A DNA stretch of 64,000 nucleotides from Trichoplusia ni (GCF_003590095.1 NC_039493.1:1550001-1614000), one strand, 5' to 3'; positions 1 through 12,149 are shown, counted from the stretch's first letter. The notes: generated by a model from the sequence alone, not told the origin. Translations and numbers: made by a program.

Positions 1-906
1 TTCACTGGTCTAATTGAAATAAAGAATTTGACTTTGACTTGATTTATCGTTAAATGGCTGTAATTTGGCCCTATAAATATTTCCTCATAGCTCAGTAGTT
101 TTTAATTTAAGTCTTTTGCCGGTAATTAAGTATGTCCTGGTAAAAAAAATATTATTGCTTTTTTGGAAAACCAAAGAATTCAATCTTTGTATCTTAGTGT
201 CTAGGCTAGTTAGAAAACCCACAAAATGTTAGATTGCACGTATAGCCAAGTGGTCGAGGTCACTACGTATGTAGCATGTGCATTTGCATTTACAATAAGT
301 CTTAATTGATTTTTGGATCCACGAACCAATTAAAACAAAAGTCTAAATATATTTTATTAAAATTGAATAAATACAAAGCAAATATAAAGAATTAAGCACT
401 GAGTATTAGAATGAGAAGCATCTCTTTTCTATCATGAGATAACTTCATGGGAAGAGACCCGGTCGTTTTTAAAGGCGTACTTGGGGACACAGGTCTTTCA
501 TTATAGAAAAAAATAAAGCAATGATGATTTTACATTTGTATTAAAATACAATTAGAAATACAATAACAATTACAAGTCAGAGTAACAATTTATTTTCAGT
601 TTAAAATACAATTTTGGCGTCAAAAGAAACGATAGACGAGATAAAATTATAGAAAACATATAATAATTTTACATTCGTATTGAAATGCAATGAAATATAC
701 ATAAAAATTAAATAAATTAATTAAAAATTAAATTATTATTTTTGATGTAAACAACTTAACGTATTTCGAAATATTAAGGAGCCAGCTCCATTCAAAGTAC
801 ATTAAAACAAATAAATAGATGAGCAATACAATTTAACTTAAATCTAATTACATAATTTCTAATACACCCAGAAACAAAATATCTGGAATCCAAAAGTCTT
901 TATATA

Positions 907-1062
907 TCGGCCTAGCCTTTTCCCAACTATGTTGGGGTCGGCTTCGAGTCTAATCAGATTCAGCTAAGTACAGTGTTTTCAAAGGAGCGACTGCCTATCT
1001 GACCTCCTCAACCCAGTTTCCTAGGCAACACGATACCCCTTAGTTAGACTAGTTTAAAAGTC
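907..1062 (-). repeat. LINE-derived tail repeat
   Basis: Contains GGCCTAGCCTTTTCCCAACT and ACAAGGAGCGACTGCC-like blocks shared with 26660-26960, 44215-44470 and 19845-19980. The copy at 19845 runs the other way and ends in GATGATGATG, which fixes the 3' end of the element. Confidence 0.6.
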
Positions 1063-1529
1063 TACCATCTGAAAATATAGCTACAAATATAAATTACGAA
1101 ATTTTCATGATAAATTTTGTTTCTGAGAGTATTATAAAGTAACATAGTAGAGTATAATTTTAATAAGAAAATTGAGTGAAGCTGCGAATAATAAATACCT
1201 ACATCAACTTGTTCCCATAAGTATCAAGATTTGAAAATACATCTCAAAGTAAAATTGTCGCTACAACAGTCCATGGTAAAGAAGAACAACGTGACAAAAC
1301 ATCGGGCCCCGATTCTGCTATTTACAATGGCCGATGTATTAATGAAAATTGGCTCATAACGACACTTTTCGTAGTCTCTTAAGCATTTCTCTTAAATAAT
1401 AATTGAAAATTTAGTATAGGACGGTACCCTCCTACATGGTAGTGAATAAAATGAATTTTCAATTATTGTGTTGGCTAAATGCTAATTTAATTGCCATTCA
1501 TACATCGGCCATTATTAATAGCAGAAATG

Positions 1530-1672
1530 CCCTGGATTCCAAATATTGGAATCTGAAATCAGTGTCTCAGTGTCTGAAATCAGTCCGCAGTGATCTACCA
1601 TGGCGATCAATGCTCAAACCTTTCCTTTACAAGAAAAGGCCTGTGGCCGGCAGTAGGACGTATATAGGCTTG
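1530..1672 (+). repeat. LINE 3'-end fragment
   Basis: Shares CTGGATTCCAAATATTGGA and a GGCCTGTG...GGACGTATATAGGCT end with 24185-24330. That end is a degenerate non-LTR retrotransposon tail. Confidence 0.5.
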
Positions 1673-2714
1673 TTTTTTTTGTCAGATCTCAAAAAACATT
1701 AACGTCTAAAAATAAATAAATCTAAAAACTAAAAGTTAAAAGCTAATTTGATTAATGTCAATTGTCGGCAAACTTGCTGCATTGAAGCTGAATCATCACA
1801 AACAAGTTCATGAATACTTTACACTACATTAGTAGATAGCTATCATTGTTTTATGACTCAACGAGCACACTCGTACAAAACTATTTAACGAATACAAACT
1901 CAATAAAAGCCTGACGCCATCTCATTGCACTCCAATCATTGACACAATGATCTCACAAGCTTTTAATAAAACTTAATTGACTGTCGAATTATGAAACATA
2001 TTTTTTATGGCGGTTTACTTTCATGCGATCTTTAATTTAGACATAAAACAGCGATGGATATTATCATACGAATTTTAGTTACGCAGATTCATAATTGCTT
2101 TAGAATCGATCCATATGACCTATAATTAAGGACACTTTTTGGGTCCGAAACTATTCGAGTGATCCCGAAAAATATGCGTGAGTGAACTGTTTTCAAAAAG
2201 ACGCGATGTATGACAATTAACAAACATTCGTTTCAGTAATTCAAATCATACCTATAGTTCGACTAGATATCGCTTAATAAATTAACAATACTACTTAACT
2301 AAACTTATGGCGAAATGGAAGAATTCAGTACCGAGTGTTTGACTCAGTCTCACAAAAAATGTATATCAAGGAGAAATTATTGTAATTGTATAACTCAACC
2401 AGTCAGATAAATAGAACGTGCACTAAGACTGGAAATGAAATATGAAAAATCTGTGTAGTCCGTCGGAAAGATTTTCAAGAAATATTAGATACGTAGTTTT
2501 TCTTGATCTCTTAAAACGATTACAATGATTTAAACTTTCGCGTAACGAGCCTTACACGTACGTTTTGACTACCAGTGCCTTAAAAAAGGATTTATTATGA
2601 TGAAATGTGTGAATATTATCAAATTTATAATGGTTTGATAAAATGTAAAATACGTATTCAATATTTAATGTAAATCTGTATGACAGACTAAACAGATGAA
2701 TATTATTAGATTTA

Positions 2715-2846
2715 GGGCCGATTCTTCAATCGCCAGATAACTTTTTAATCTCACGAATATGTTTGACAGCTTTTGTATAGGAAATATGTCAAACGGACAT
2801 ATTTATCCCTCAGATAAAAGTTATCTGGCAATTGGAAAATCGGCCC
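2715..2846. mobile_element. MITE with GGGCCGATT terminal inverted repeats (copy 1)
   Basis: 132 bp element. Its ends are inverted copies of GGGCCGATT-x-TTCAATCGCCAGATAACTTTT. It is preceded by TTA and followed by TTT; the second copy at 17102-17239 has TTA on both sides. A three-base TTA duplication suggests a PIF/Harbinger-type MITE. Confidence 0.7.
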
Positions 2847-2939
2847 TTTGTCAAATACCATATTTGAAAATGTGTTCAAGCAAATAATTGGTGTTCATAT
2901 ATGAACGGGGGTAATGTGACAGCATGTCACGCGGTGTTA

Positions 2940-2949
2940 TTTATTTATT
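2940..2949 (-). terminator. Candidate poly(A) signal of the prepropeptide gene
   Basis: Overlapping AATAAA hexamers on the minus strand, about 270 nt past the stop codon. No closer AATAAA was seen. The site is in AT-rich DNA, so support is modest. Confidence 0.35.
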
Positions 2950-3218
2950 GAATTATCACACTAATCTACCATTACAGGTTACTTAACCTAATGCGGTAGC
3001 TAGAACTAAACAAAGGTCTAAGTATTTATGTGAACTAGGGTTTCAAAGATTGAATTATTATGCACATAGTTGCAGGTCTAAATTCCAGCAACTGTTGTAT
3101 GGCACGTGCCTACGGTAGCCTAATCAAGGCGGGGTAGGCAGGGGAGAGACAAACCTTAAAACGAACAAATCTTCTTAGTTTTTCTACTTGACAAATGCAG
3201 AAATGGCATTCTTTTTAA

Positions 3219-3255
3219 TCATGCTTCCATTTCTGCTTTCTTAATCTCCTCATAC
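3219..3255 (-). CDS. Prepropeptide gene, coding part of exon 2
   Basis: 37 nt coding tail after the acceptor TTTTGTTACAG. The split codon AG|G (Arg) is followed by YEEIKKAEMEA and TGA at 3219-3221, giving the mature peptide a charged, probably helical C-terminus. The intron is 872 bp and I see nothing else in it. The evidence is the consensus acceptor plus the in-phase stop. Confidence 0.72.
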
Positions 3256-4435
3256 CTGTAACAAAATATTTAATAAATAGTCTTTTATTTATTTAATACA
3301 CATATTTCGAATGGGTATAACATTTTCTCTATTTTGATATCAATGAAACATGTGAATGAATGTTACTCATGACTGACTGAATTTCATAATTATGTAGATG
3401 ACTTAATTCAATGTAATAATTCATGCAATTCATCTATCAATTTTGTAACATAATTGTAACCTGATTTTTCTTGGTCTTCATAGATGTTTCGAACCAAAAC
3501 TTCTTCAAAAGCTTTAGTCAAATCGAAGAAAAAAACATTCAGAAATATAAAGTGCCATTTAAATTAATTACTCAATGATTTGTTTACTTCTGACCTGCTA
3601 TAAATAAACTGTATGATTATTTACAAGGCTTTTTTCCTGTATTCAAACAATTTACGTAATTGTCTCAACTGGTTTTTGCCGAGACAGTTTCCCTTACGGA
3701 TAGCTCGATCACTTAGTGAAACGTTTACCGTATCTCTTAACAGTATCAAATACAAATATAACAAGTTTGTTCGTTGTTTGTTTCCAATACTGTATAAAAC
3801 AATTGAATTTTGCTATTAGTAGAAAGATATAATACTCTTTAATTTACACCATAAGGAAAAAAAATTAGGACAATACAAACAAATATGATGAGCACAAAAG
3901 GCGGTCTTATCGCTAAAAAGCAATCTCTTCCAGACAAGCTTTGGATGGAATTGAACTAGTATCACAATGAAATAAGTCAGCCATGTTATCATTAAATGGT
4001 AGATCCTAGTTAACGTAGTAAAAGGTCGTAAAAAACTCGGAACTCGGTTTCCAAATAATTAAATCTCAAAATACGGCTTTACTTAATATAGGCTAGTATT
4101 ATCATTTTAAAATCAATTTAGAATTACCTTTCCTTTGACATGCATAACATTCGAAACTGAATCTTGTCGCTGGGACATCTATTGTTTCCTGCATTGACCA
4201 CTTGTCGCTTCGTTCTCTTGATATCCTTTACACTGTCTTCCAAACTTGGAGCCGCTACAGCATCAAAGTAGACCGCACTATTCAAACTTAACCCCGGATT
4301 ATTATCAGTAGGACTACTTAAAACAATTTCAGTGTCCGAATTACTGTCATATGTTTTCGATAATTTGTCAACTGGTAAAGACAGCACAGCACAGAAAAGT
4401 GTACTCAGTACAATTAAGAATAAAGTGGACGCCAT
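3219..4435 (-). CDS. Two-exon gene for a secreted prepropeptide (114 aa), family not recognised
   Basis: Joining 4128-4435 to 3219-3255 gives 345 nt with ATG and TGA. The predicted 114-residue protein has a signal peptide (residues 1-19, MASTLFLIVLSTLFCAVLS) and an acidic, Ser/Asn-rich spacer to about residue 72. An Arg-Thr-Lys-Arg proprotein-convertase site ends at residue 77. The 37-residue C-terminal peptide starts with Gln (possible pyroglutamate). It has two cysteines, Cys87 and Cys98, in an RCPSDKIQFRMLC segment that could form one disulfide loop. This is the layout of insect hormone or cytokine-like precursors, but I do not recognise the family, and receptor and tissue are unknown. The start is the first ATG after the TATA box and has a good context (A at -3, G at +4). 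Confidence 0.8.
4128..4435 (-). CDS. Prepropeptide gene, coding part of exon 1
   Basis: 308 nt of coding sequence from ATG at 4435 to the donor GGAAAG|GTAATT. It encodes the signal peptide, spacer, cleavage site and both cysteines of the mature peptide. Without splicing the frame would stop at the TAA inside the donor (GGTAATTC). The open frame extends upstream of the ATG only through non-ATG codons. Confidence 0.82.
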
Positions 4436-4517
4436 TATTTTAAAACGAAAGTGTTTTGCAGAGGTCTGATCGCCACTGATTCTCAAATAATAATATGCTT
4501 GGATCTTATTCCCGCGG

Positions 4518-4525
4518 TATTTATA
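4518..4525 (-). promoter_or_regulatory. TATA box of the prepropeptide gene
   Basis: TATAAATA on the minus strand, 83 bp before the start codon. Start-site candidates are near 4497 (spacing 28 bp) and an ATCAGT initiator-like motif near 4477. Confidence 0.7.
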
Positions 4526-4548
4526 TGAGCGAGTAGTCGGCGCGTGCG

Positions 4549-4554
4549 CACGTG
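4549..4554. promoter_or_regulatory. E-box CACGTG upstream of the prepropeptide TATA box
   Basis: Palindromic CACGTG inside a GC-rich patch (4511-4560) in otherwise AT-rich DNA, about 25 bp upstream of the TATA box. bHLH factors, including clock and juvenile-hormone types, bind such sites. Binding here is inference. Confidence 0.45.
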
Positions 4555-4570
4555 GTCGAGATTACACATC

Positions 4571-4578
4571 TGACGTCA
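4571..4578. promoter_or_regulatory. Perfect CRE (TGACGTCA) upstream of the prepropeptide gene
   Basis: Full eight-base CREB/ATF palindrome about 46 bp upstream of the TATA box, a typical proximal position. Other TGACGTCA copies exist in the window inside repeats, so chance cannot be excluded, but this one is in unique promoter sequence. Confidence 0.5.
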
Positions 4579-4579
4579 T

Positions 4580-5755
4580 TGTTTTGTGTCACATAAGGTA
4601 AGAGTTGGGTACTGTTGGCTTTAGGGTGCAACCTTCAGCCAAATGCTATAAAATATGGATTTAAGAATGCATTCTATTTAAAAGGAATATGTCTTATTTT
4701 GCATTGATTTTATTCTTTAAGTTTGAGAATAGCATGAAAATCAATGTCGATATTTAGTAACGATTGTTTTATATCATTAAGAAGTTTGTCTCCCCTAAAT
4801 GGAGTAAATGTGACCAAAACTTTAATCAGTTATGAAGAAGTTATAAAATTAAATGTGAGTTTTGTTTTGTTGAAACTTCGGTAATGTTGTGCAATATGAT
4901 TACGAATATTACACAACAGTTGCTTGGTGAATGAATGGAATGTTGCGTTTCGTTAGATTTTATGGTGAAGGAAATGACGTAAGACCGGTCAATTGCAAGT
5001 TTTACTCATAAACAAATAACTGCGACTATCAAATTCAGGACTTTTCCAAGTCCTTGCTTCACCTCGATAAGATTTCTAACATTTACGGGTACAGAATTCG
5101 CAATAACACTCTCTAAAGGGGATAAAACATCAACGAGACACAAAACTGGCTTTCCAAAAATAAAACAAAACTCTTAATTATTACTTTCGCGGTTTATGGA
5201 TAATCTTCTAAATTCAGCGAATTCAATAAATTGTAAATAGTTCCTCAAGTTAGTTGCAAAATGTAAAACCGGGTAATCCCCAAAACGAAGGTATATTTTC
5301 GAATAAGGGTATGACGGTAATATTGATGTTGGTTTAATAGATGTCGGTAAAATTCAAACAGTTTAAGATAACCTAATGAACTAAACTAAGTTAAATAGGG
5401 TTAAGCTCTTAACCTTTTAATTAATATTGACGCCTTTTAAAACTATTATCATCATTCTGATCTCTGATCCTGAGGGACGGAGACAAATCTGTTGGGTAAT
5501 AAAAAAAATGTTGGCTACCCATTTTTTGGCAAACATCAATGAATTTTTGACCGTGACAACCATTGGTTAATCGCGATCTTTACTTTTTGTATTTGTTGTT
5601 ACAGCTGCAACAAACTTTATTAATATTATATTTATGAAAATACCTATCAGCTGTCAGATTTCAGACTTCTATATTACTATATGCTAAAGAAGCTGTGATA
5701 GCCCACAGGACCGCTAAGGTAAATGTCTCGAGAATGAACCCAAGGCACGGATCGT
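4580..5755. other. Intergenic AT-rich DNA
   Basis: Nothing recognisable: no open frame with coding character and no structured repeat beyond short low-complexity tracts. Confidence 0.5.
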
Positions 5756-6012
5756 ATATACGACGTGATTTTTTAGTCGTCTTACAAAAGCAGCCCAGTT
5801 CATGTATCCAATGACTAGAACACGTTCATGATGAAAAAATGGTATTTATGAGATTAAAAAAAAAAAATGCAATTTTTATTCAATATTATGATGCAATTCG
5901 TAGTTTTTTAGAAACACAGCTCTGTTGCAAGCGCGGTCCGAGCCTTGTAACAATGGTGAGGGCGCGTTCGGCGGCGTTTTTATCATTTTTAAGAGTATAT
6001 TTCAGATATGAT
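5756..6012. mobile_element. MITE with GTGATTTTTTAGTCG termini, right end lost (copy 1)
   Basis: Left terminus GTGATTTTTTAGTCGTCTTA and the interior match the complete copies at 17876-18268 and 21101-21524, but homology stops near 6010 before the right inverted repeat. The open frame within is transposon sequence. Confidence 0.65.
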
Positions 6013-6435
6013 CATAAGATCTTTCTCCTAAATCACCCGATCTATTAAAAAACCACATCGGAATCTGTTGGTTTGTTTTGAAGATTTAAGTAGGTATAAA
6101 TAGGGATAGACAGACAGCGTGGGCAACTTCTTTTCATAATATGTACTGAAAATGATGCTGTGAAATAATTTATTAAAAAAAAACAAAAATGTTTTATTAA
6201 GTCACTCTGTTCAGTCACTTTTTTTGAAGCCGTTTGTTATTGTTTTAAAAACAATAGCATCTAAAAATCAAAAAGGGTTCAGTAGTTTCTGAGAAACTTT
6301 GTATGTCCCCAAAGACACAAATTTACAAAGTTTACCTCTTTATATTAGTAAGATGGATAGGTTCGGAAGTATTCGTTGTGTAATTAAGATTTGTGTCATT
6401 TTTTAGGCTCTAGAGAGTTGTACCGGATTTCAATT

Positions 6436-6602
6436 GCAATCCATCCAACAATCCAACTGCAAATTGCAGTTCAAGTGCAGTTTGAATACAGTTGATACGA
6501 CTGCAATAGAACTGCAAAAAAGAACAGTCCGATAATCCGACGTCGATTGCAAAGAAACAGCACATTTGTTTTGCAGTTGTGTCAACTGTTATTGCAGTTA
6601 AA
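6436..6602. repeat. Dense cluster of TGCAGTT/AATTGCA motifs
   Basis: In about 165 bp the core TGCAGT, or its complement ACTGCA, recurs many times in both orientations, mixed with CAATTGCA. Spacing is irregular, so it is not a simple tandem array. It may be a degenerate palindromic transposon end or a binding-site cluster. Confidence 0.5.
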
Positions 6603-6764
6603 ATGGAGTCCGTCTGTCTAGCGCCTTACGTGTCTAAGATCGTAGAATAGGGATGATGACTGGGTATAAAAAGAAAAAATCTCATTAGTCCCCCAGTTAG
6701 ATAATTGAAAAGTATGAGACACGTATTTTTTCCTTTTTCAGAAAAACTAGAATTGACAAAGATT

Positions 6765-6905
6765 AACTACTTTAAAGTTTAGGAGAGGGGGCTTGTGACG
6801 TAACGATAGAGTAAAATTTATACTCAATCGTGACGTCACGCGTAAGTTTCATTTACTGTAATTTGGTCAATTTATGTTTGCGGGACAAATTAAAAAATAC
6901 TTATC
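6765..6905 (+). repeat. Dispersed repeat with TGACGTCACG core (copy 1)
   Basis: Shares CTTTAAAGTTTAGGAG, GTGACGTCACG and TTTATGTTTGCGGGACAAA blocks in the same order with 27008-27262, and in reverse with 57195-57325. Type unknown; not coding. Confidence 0.55.
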
Positions 6906-7404
6906 CATTATTATACAAAAAACTACAAGACGGACTGCAAAAAAAAAATTGTCATCATCCCTATTCTATTTCATATACAAACACACACAAACGAATGCTC
7001 AGTGTTACTCATCCATCATTTGTAGGTATATCATATTGCCAGTTCGTTCGTAGCGCAGCGTTATTCATACAGTGGGTATGTATTGATATCGTTCGTGGGA
7101 TCCGTCTCACCGGATAGTGCTTATCATTAAATTAACACTGCTGTCTAGCGGTATCTGTCTTTTTAGAGACCCATACGGTAAAAAGAAAACACTTACAACA
7201 GAAAACCAACTCGCGCGTAAAGGAATTGTAATTAATTGTCTCCTTGTGTCGCAGGCTTTTTTTGACTCATGAAATACATTCTTGGATCACGCAAACACTT
7301 GTCATAGTTCAAAATGACAATAAAATCAATATGAAATGACTAGAACATAGTCTATGAATAATTATGTACTTATCTGTAGTATTGAGGGTCGACGTAGGTT
7401 TGAC

Positions 7405-7625
7405 GACCTCCGTGGTCGAGTGGCGAACGCACCGGTTTCAAGTTGTTGCTAACTCTAAGGTCCCGGGTTCGAACCCCGGTCGGGTCAATGTAAAAATTCA
7501 CATTTCTACATTGTCTTGAGTCTGGGTGTTTGTGGTACCTTTGTTGTTTGAGGATCTCTTACTTTGGGTACAGAACAATGTATTTGATGCTGTCAAAATT
7601 TATATTTTATATTATATTTATACTG
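7405..7625 (+). mobile_element. tRNA-derived SINE, family 1 (copy 1)
   Basis: The head has Pol III box A (TGGTCGAGTGG) and box B (GGTTCGAACCC) with wide, Ser/Leu tRNA-like spacing. A tRNA-unrelated body follows that also occurs at 14384-14622, and an AT-rich tail. It is a SINE and not a tRNA gene. Confidence 0.8.
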
Positions 7626-8002
7626 AGGGTGACTGAAAAAGAAGCGCCAAAAGAGAATTTTCAACAGTAATCAGTAGTTCTGTTTGTCAGTAGTTTCTCC
7701 TATCAGATACTACACCCACATTGTAAATGTTATCATAATCTCAATCTTACAAACTCGACAGATATCGGATAATTACATCATTCCAGCAATATTAGATAAG
7801 TAGTAATTGTAACAAGCAAGTTATTGTAGACTATAGCAGCTGGCATTTGTTTACGTTACAAAAACGTGGTCGGAATGAAATTGTGATGCAACTTTAAAAT
7901 TTCATAACATTTAATCAATTGTTTAATTATACAATTTGGTGCTCATGTTGTGGGTAATTTTAACACCAATGTTTTGCAACGACTACTTCCCATATGACGA
8001 TA

Positions 8003-8253
8003 CTAGCTGTTGCCCGCGACTTCGTCCCCGTGGGTAGAAGATATAAGTTATGATTTATACCTGCCCTATTTTTTTCATATTTTCTATTGTATCTTCTCTC
8101 CTATTAGTCGCAGCGTGATGGTTTATAGCCTAAAGCCGTCATCGATGAATTTGGTCTATTCAACACAAAAATATTTTTTCAATTTGGACCAGTAGTTTCT
8201 AAGATTAGCGCGTTCATACAAACAAACTCTTCAGCTTTATATATTAGTATAGA
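8003..8253 (-). mobile_element. Lep1-like non-autonomous Helitron (copy 1)
   Basis: 251 bp. On the minus strand it starts TCTATACTAATATATAAA and ends in a GC hairpin then GGGCAACAGCTAG, inserted between A and T, as Helitrons do. No coding capacity. Confidence 0.8.
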
Positions 8254-9319
8254 TTAAAAAAAATTGCTGGTCAAAAATACAAGACCGAGAGCAATGGAAA
8301 GCTTTGGAGGAGGCCTTTACCTAAAGGGGGTTCCAGTACCTATAGTAAAATCCTACTGCCTTCTTACTTAAACTTAAAATACTTAAAATATATTGATTAT
8401 ATGATAGTAAACAAAGATTAAAATAACATATTAAGATAATTTAAGTTACATTATAGTTTCTGTATTTTTAAAATGTTTCTATTGTAAAATAAGTATTCAT
8501 AGGTTGGAAACAACATAATTGTAAGTTATTTCTTTTGTTAAACTGGAAATATAAGGCTTTTTTATTTTTATTTTTATTACTTCTCATATGAGGAAGAATC
8601 AATCGTTTTGAAAACCTGTTTAGTCTATCGATTAGATTTTCGAAAATTATTGGATACGGTTGTTTTATCTCGTAAACAAAAAATGAATGTATACAGTGAT
8701 TTAAAATCGTATGTCACGTTACTTAGCAGTACGCCTTGTACTAGCAATTCTAGCAAGTGATATTTTTAGGCCACACTACCATAGTGAAGTGCTTTTTATC
8801 TTCCTTATTTTTAATGATATGACGGAATAAAAACATACGTAACCAACATATTTTTTTTTTGGAATATAGATTTATATTATTAGATCTAGTCAAATACAAG
8901 GGGCATTTGACTAAATCTCTATGTTAGCCATTCTGCCGATTTACTTTGGTGTAAAAATATTATGAAATAAAAATACCAGAATGCATACGTCCCACAGCTG
9001 GGCAAAGGCTTCTTGTAGTAATTTTTGAGAATTGATCACCAAGCTTTCACGATTGATTTCCAATATCAATATTTGGAATCCAGTATTCTTTCTGATTTAG
9101 AATATTTAAGAAAGTACAACACGTTACATTGAAAAACTCACTTTGTAACTTGTGGTTCGAACCTGCACCTCGAGTATATCAATCCGTACATACCACATGG
9201 ATTGATTGGCCACGAGAACATTACTGTATAAAGATATTATTAAAACATTTTCCTTCTAAGAGTCATCGAACACGATGTTCTGCGGGTTCCCCGAGTGATG
9301 CCAACACGTGTTTTACAAA

Positions 9320-9412
9320 TACTGGTTTCTTAGGTTTACGCGAATGTTAGACATTGAAATAAACTAATTGTACGGATTTTATCGCGGTTTAATTTTAGAT
9401 TTTAGAAACTTC
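9320..9412 (+). repeat. Single arm of the fold-back repeat family
   Basis: Contains TTCTTAGGTTTACGCGAATG, then ACGGATTTTATCGCGGTTTA. This is the same order as the left half of the fold-back insertion at 18620-18813, but without the inverted right arm. Confidence 0.6.
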
Positions 9413-12140
9413 GTAGTTTTGTTTCAGTGTTTTACTAATGTTTACTTCTATTAATTTGAATTGTAGCTTTGAACATTCAATAGCAATGTCAGTACATTTT
9501 TATGATAGACTAGAATTCACGTTAAAACTATTAAGACTGATGAAGTCAGTGGAATTATCCAAAAGAAGGCTAATGACAAGAGAAGAAACGGCGGTTGGTA
9601 ATCAGTAAAAGTGGGTTTAGAGGTATCCAACCGAAAAGGAGGAGTCATTTAATGAATTTCTATTTGGAAAAACAACTTAGACGCAAAGCAAAGCTAAGTT
9701 GAAATTACTTTAATATCATCTTTGAAGTGACAGATAACGAAGAATAGGAGGATTATTGAGATTGCTGTTTACGTATAAACGGAATAATTATAAGAAACGC
9801 TAACCGACATGTGCTAACTACAGAATATGCTATTGTTTACGATTACACTTGATTACATTTTTAATTGATATAAGGGGTGGGGGGGGGGCGGTAATTTCAT
9901 CCCGGAGTTTGCACGGACACGAGAACTAGAGCGTGTAAGCTGAAGTCCACGCAGACGGAGTTACGGGTAATAGCTTAACCAAAAAACCTACATTGTTGAA
10001 GAGTTATGATTTAACAAAGAGTTATAAAACATTTGACGACCGGAGCCAAGCCGGCGCCAATACTCTTGGGATGCCCCCTGAGGGACGCCCCTTGGCTAAA
10101 TTAATGTACAATTGTACACTCATCCTGAATAAAATATTGTCTTTTAAGGCTTGAATTTAATTGACCGTGACAAGTTCTTTAACATTACAACTTATTTCGG
10201 TTATGTAACCGTAACCATCTTTGGTTATGGTTACTTTGCTCTTCTAAAAAATGTTGCAACGTTGCTTTGGTTCGTATTCTTGGACAGCTGTTGGATGATA
10301 AACTTCATTTGAATTACCATATTAACGAAATCATTAACAATGCCATCCATATTTTTGGCTTAATTAAGAGAAATTTCAGTAGTTCTCTAGATCTAGATTA
10401 TCCTGTTCCTTATGTTTGAAAGTAGAAAACAAGGAATAATAAATGCTGTTTTTATAAAACGAGTCCCACATTAAGGAACTTAATCCTTGTGTCGCGGGAC
10501 GTTATTTTTTTTAAACTCTAGACAATATCAATTAAGAGTAGGTCTTAATTGTTATCGAAACATGAAACCTCGATGGTGCGTTCTTTTCAGGGATGCCCCT
10601 CTACTAAATTAGGCTGATACGTAATAAGCAATATCTCTCATTAACCAGTACCAGTGGTTCCCGTTTAGCTGTTTTTGTATGGTTATTATTTGTCCCTTAA
10701 ATGGGACTTTTATAGCTATGAGTCGCAAACTCCAAAGCTGTAATGGAAAATATTAATTCAAGTTACGGTCTCTTTTTAATAACGGCAACAGTTATTCAGT
10801 AATATTTGATCACCAGTCCAAAACTATTGGCTATGATTTTTTGACTCCAATTAAAAATATAGAAAAATCTTTAAACTTAACACCTAGTTCCTACACTGTA
10901 CGACGTTGCTCTGTTAACTAAGGTTATGTATTAATAGAATAATTATACATAATACTTATAGTATAATCAACTATAATTGTTCATACCGCCCAATGATTCA
11001 CTTAGCTCTGCAAACAGTTCTCATAATTACAACTAATAAAGTGAGAAATCTAAATAGGACTTGCAAATATTTTATGTTTTCCTTTAAGTTATCATGAGCC
11101 CTAATTTTAACTTACAATTACAACTACAATTTTAAATTCATTGTATTGACAGTCAATGATCTTCTCAGGCAGTTACAGAGGCGAGGGTTGTTATTAGTCG
11201 GTGGGAGTCCGACATATCCCTTCGCCGTGCCCTAGGCGTGGGTTGAATTTATTAGAGTTTCACCCCATACAAAAAAAAAACAATATAGAAAGTCAATAAT
11301 CTTCCCCGTACTTCATTTCCAATTATTAGCAGAATAAGAATATGATCATTATGAGCATAAACGTTAACACTTACCTATAATAGGATGAATCAGAAGATTT
11401 AGTTAGACTGGATTTCTGACATCGGCCACGTTTGTCGAGCACACGGCACGCGCCGATTTAACGCGTGCGAACTTTTTGCACTTTCAATGATTAGTCAATT
11501 GATTCGCGTAATTCTGCTTTTGCCGCTGGTAATTAAATTGTTGCTATTTGAAGAAGATTTTTTGGACTTTTGATCTAGCAGTTGATAGGTAGACCAACCA
11601 CCAGCTCTTTAAGTTCGCTGCCATGGAAGGGCAAGCGCAACAAGGGTATCAGATCGACGACAATCGCAAGTGATTCTCGCTTGTGATTTTTTGTAAGCTC
11701 ATTTATATTAGGTATTCCACATACATGATATCTGAATCAAATAAAAGACTGGCATTTCCAAACTGGAAAGAATTTTAAACAATGAAAAGTACTATCCTTA
11801 AATGCATCCTTGTACATCAGATGACAAATAACCTGGCCATTCGTAAAAGCGATGCAACGTAGCGAGTTTCAAGAAAACCAATGGGGAAACATGAAGGATA
11901 ATGTATAATTAAAACAATCACGCATTGGCGTAAAAGTTGACGTCATAGTCCATTGGAACCGGTATTATATTATGGGACTCGTATATTCTTATATTCATGA
12001 ACAAGCGTATCATGAATATAAGGACTTTAACGATCCATTTTCCAACAAGGTTTTAGTAGTTCAAGGTCACATTTTAGGCGTAGAGACATTCTGGAACTTA
12101 AGAGAATATATTTATTGTCATTTACACTCACTATATAAAA
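9413..12140. other. Anonymous AT-rich DNA
   Basis: No gene supported. It includes a G-rich tract at 9874-9890. The open frame at 11972-12247 ends in a LINE tail and is not a gene. Confidence 0.5.
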
Positions 12141-12149
12141 ATATTTTAT

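Larger units (their letters stand above)
1..3218. other. AT-rich non-coding DNA with repeat relics
   Basis: No gene supported. It contains a LINE-tail relic (907-1062), a LINE 3' fragment (1530-1672) and a MITE (2715-2846). The rest is anonymous AT-rich sequence, and its open frames are short and without coding character. Confidence 0.6.

Noticed and set aside
7405..7490. tRNA-Ser or tRNA-Leu gene
   Set aside because: Box A and box B are present, but the acceptor stem does not close well and the unit continues into a shared SINE body with an AT-rich tail.
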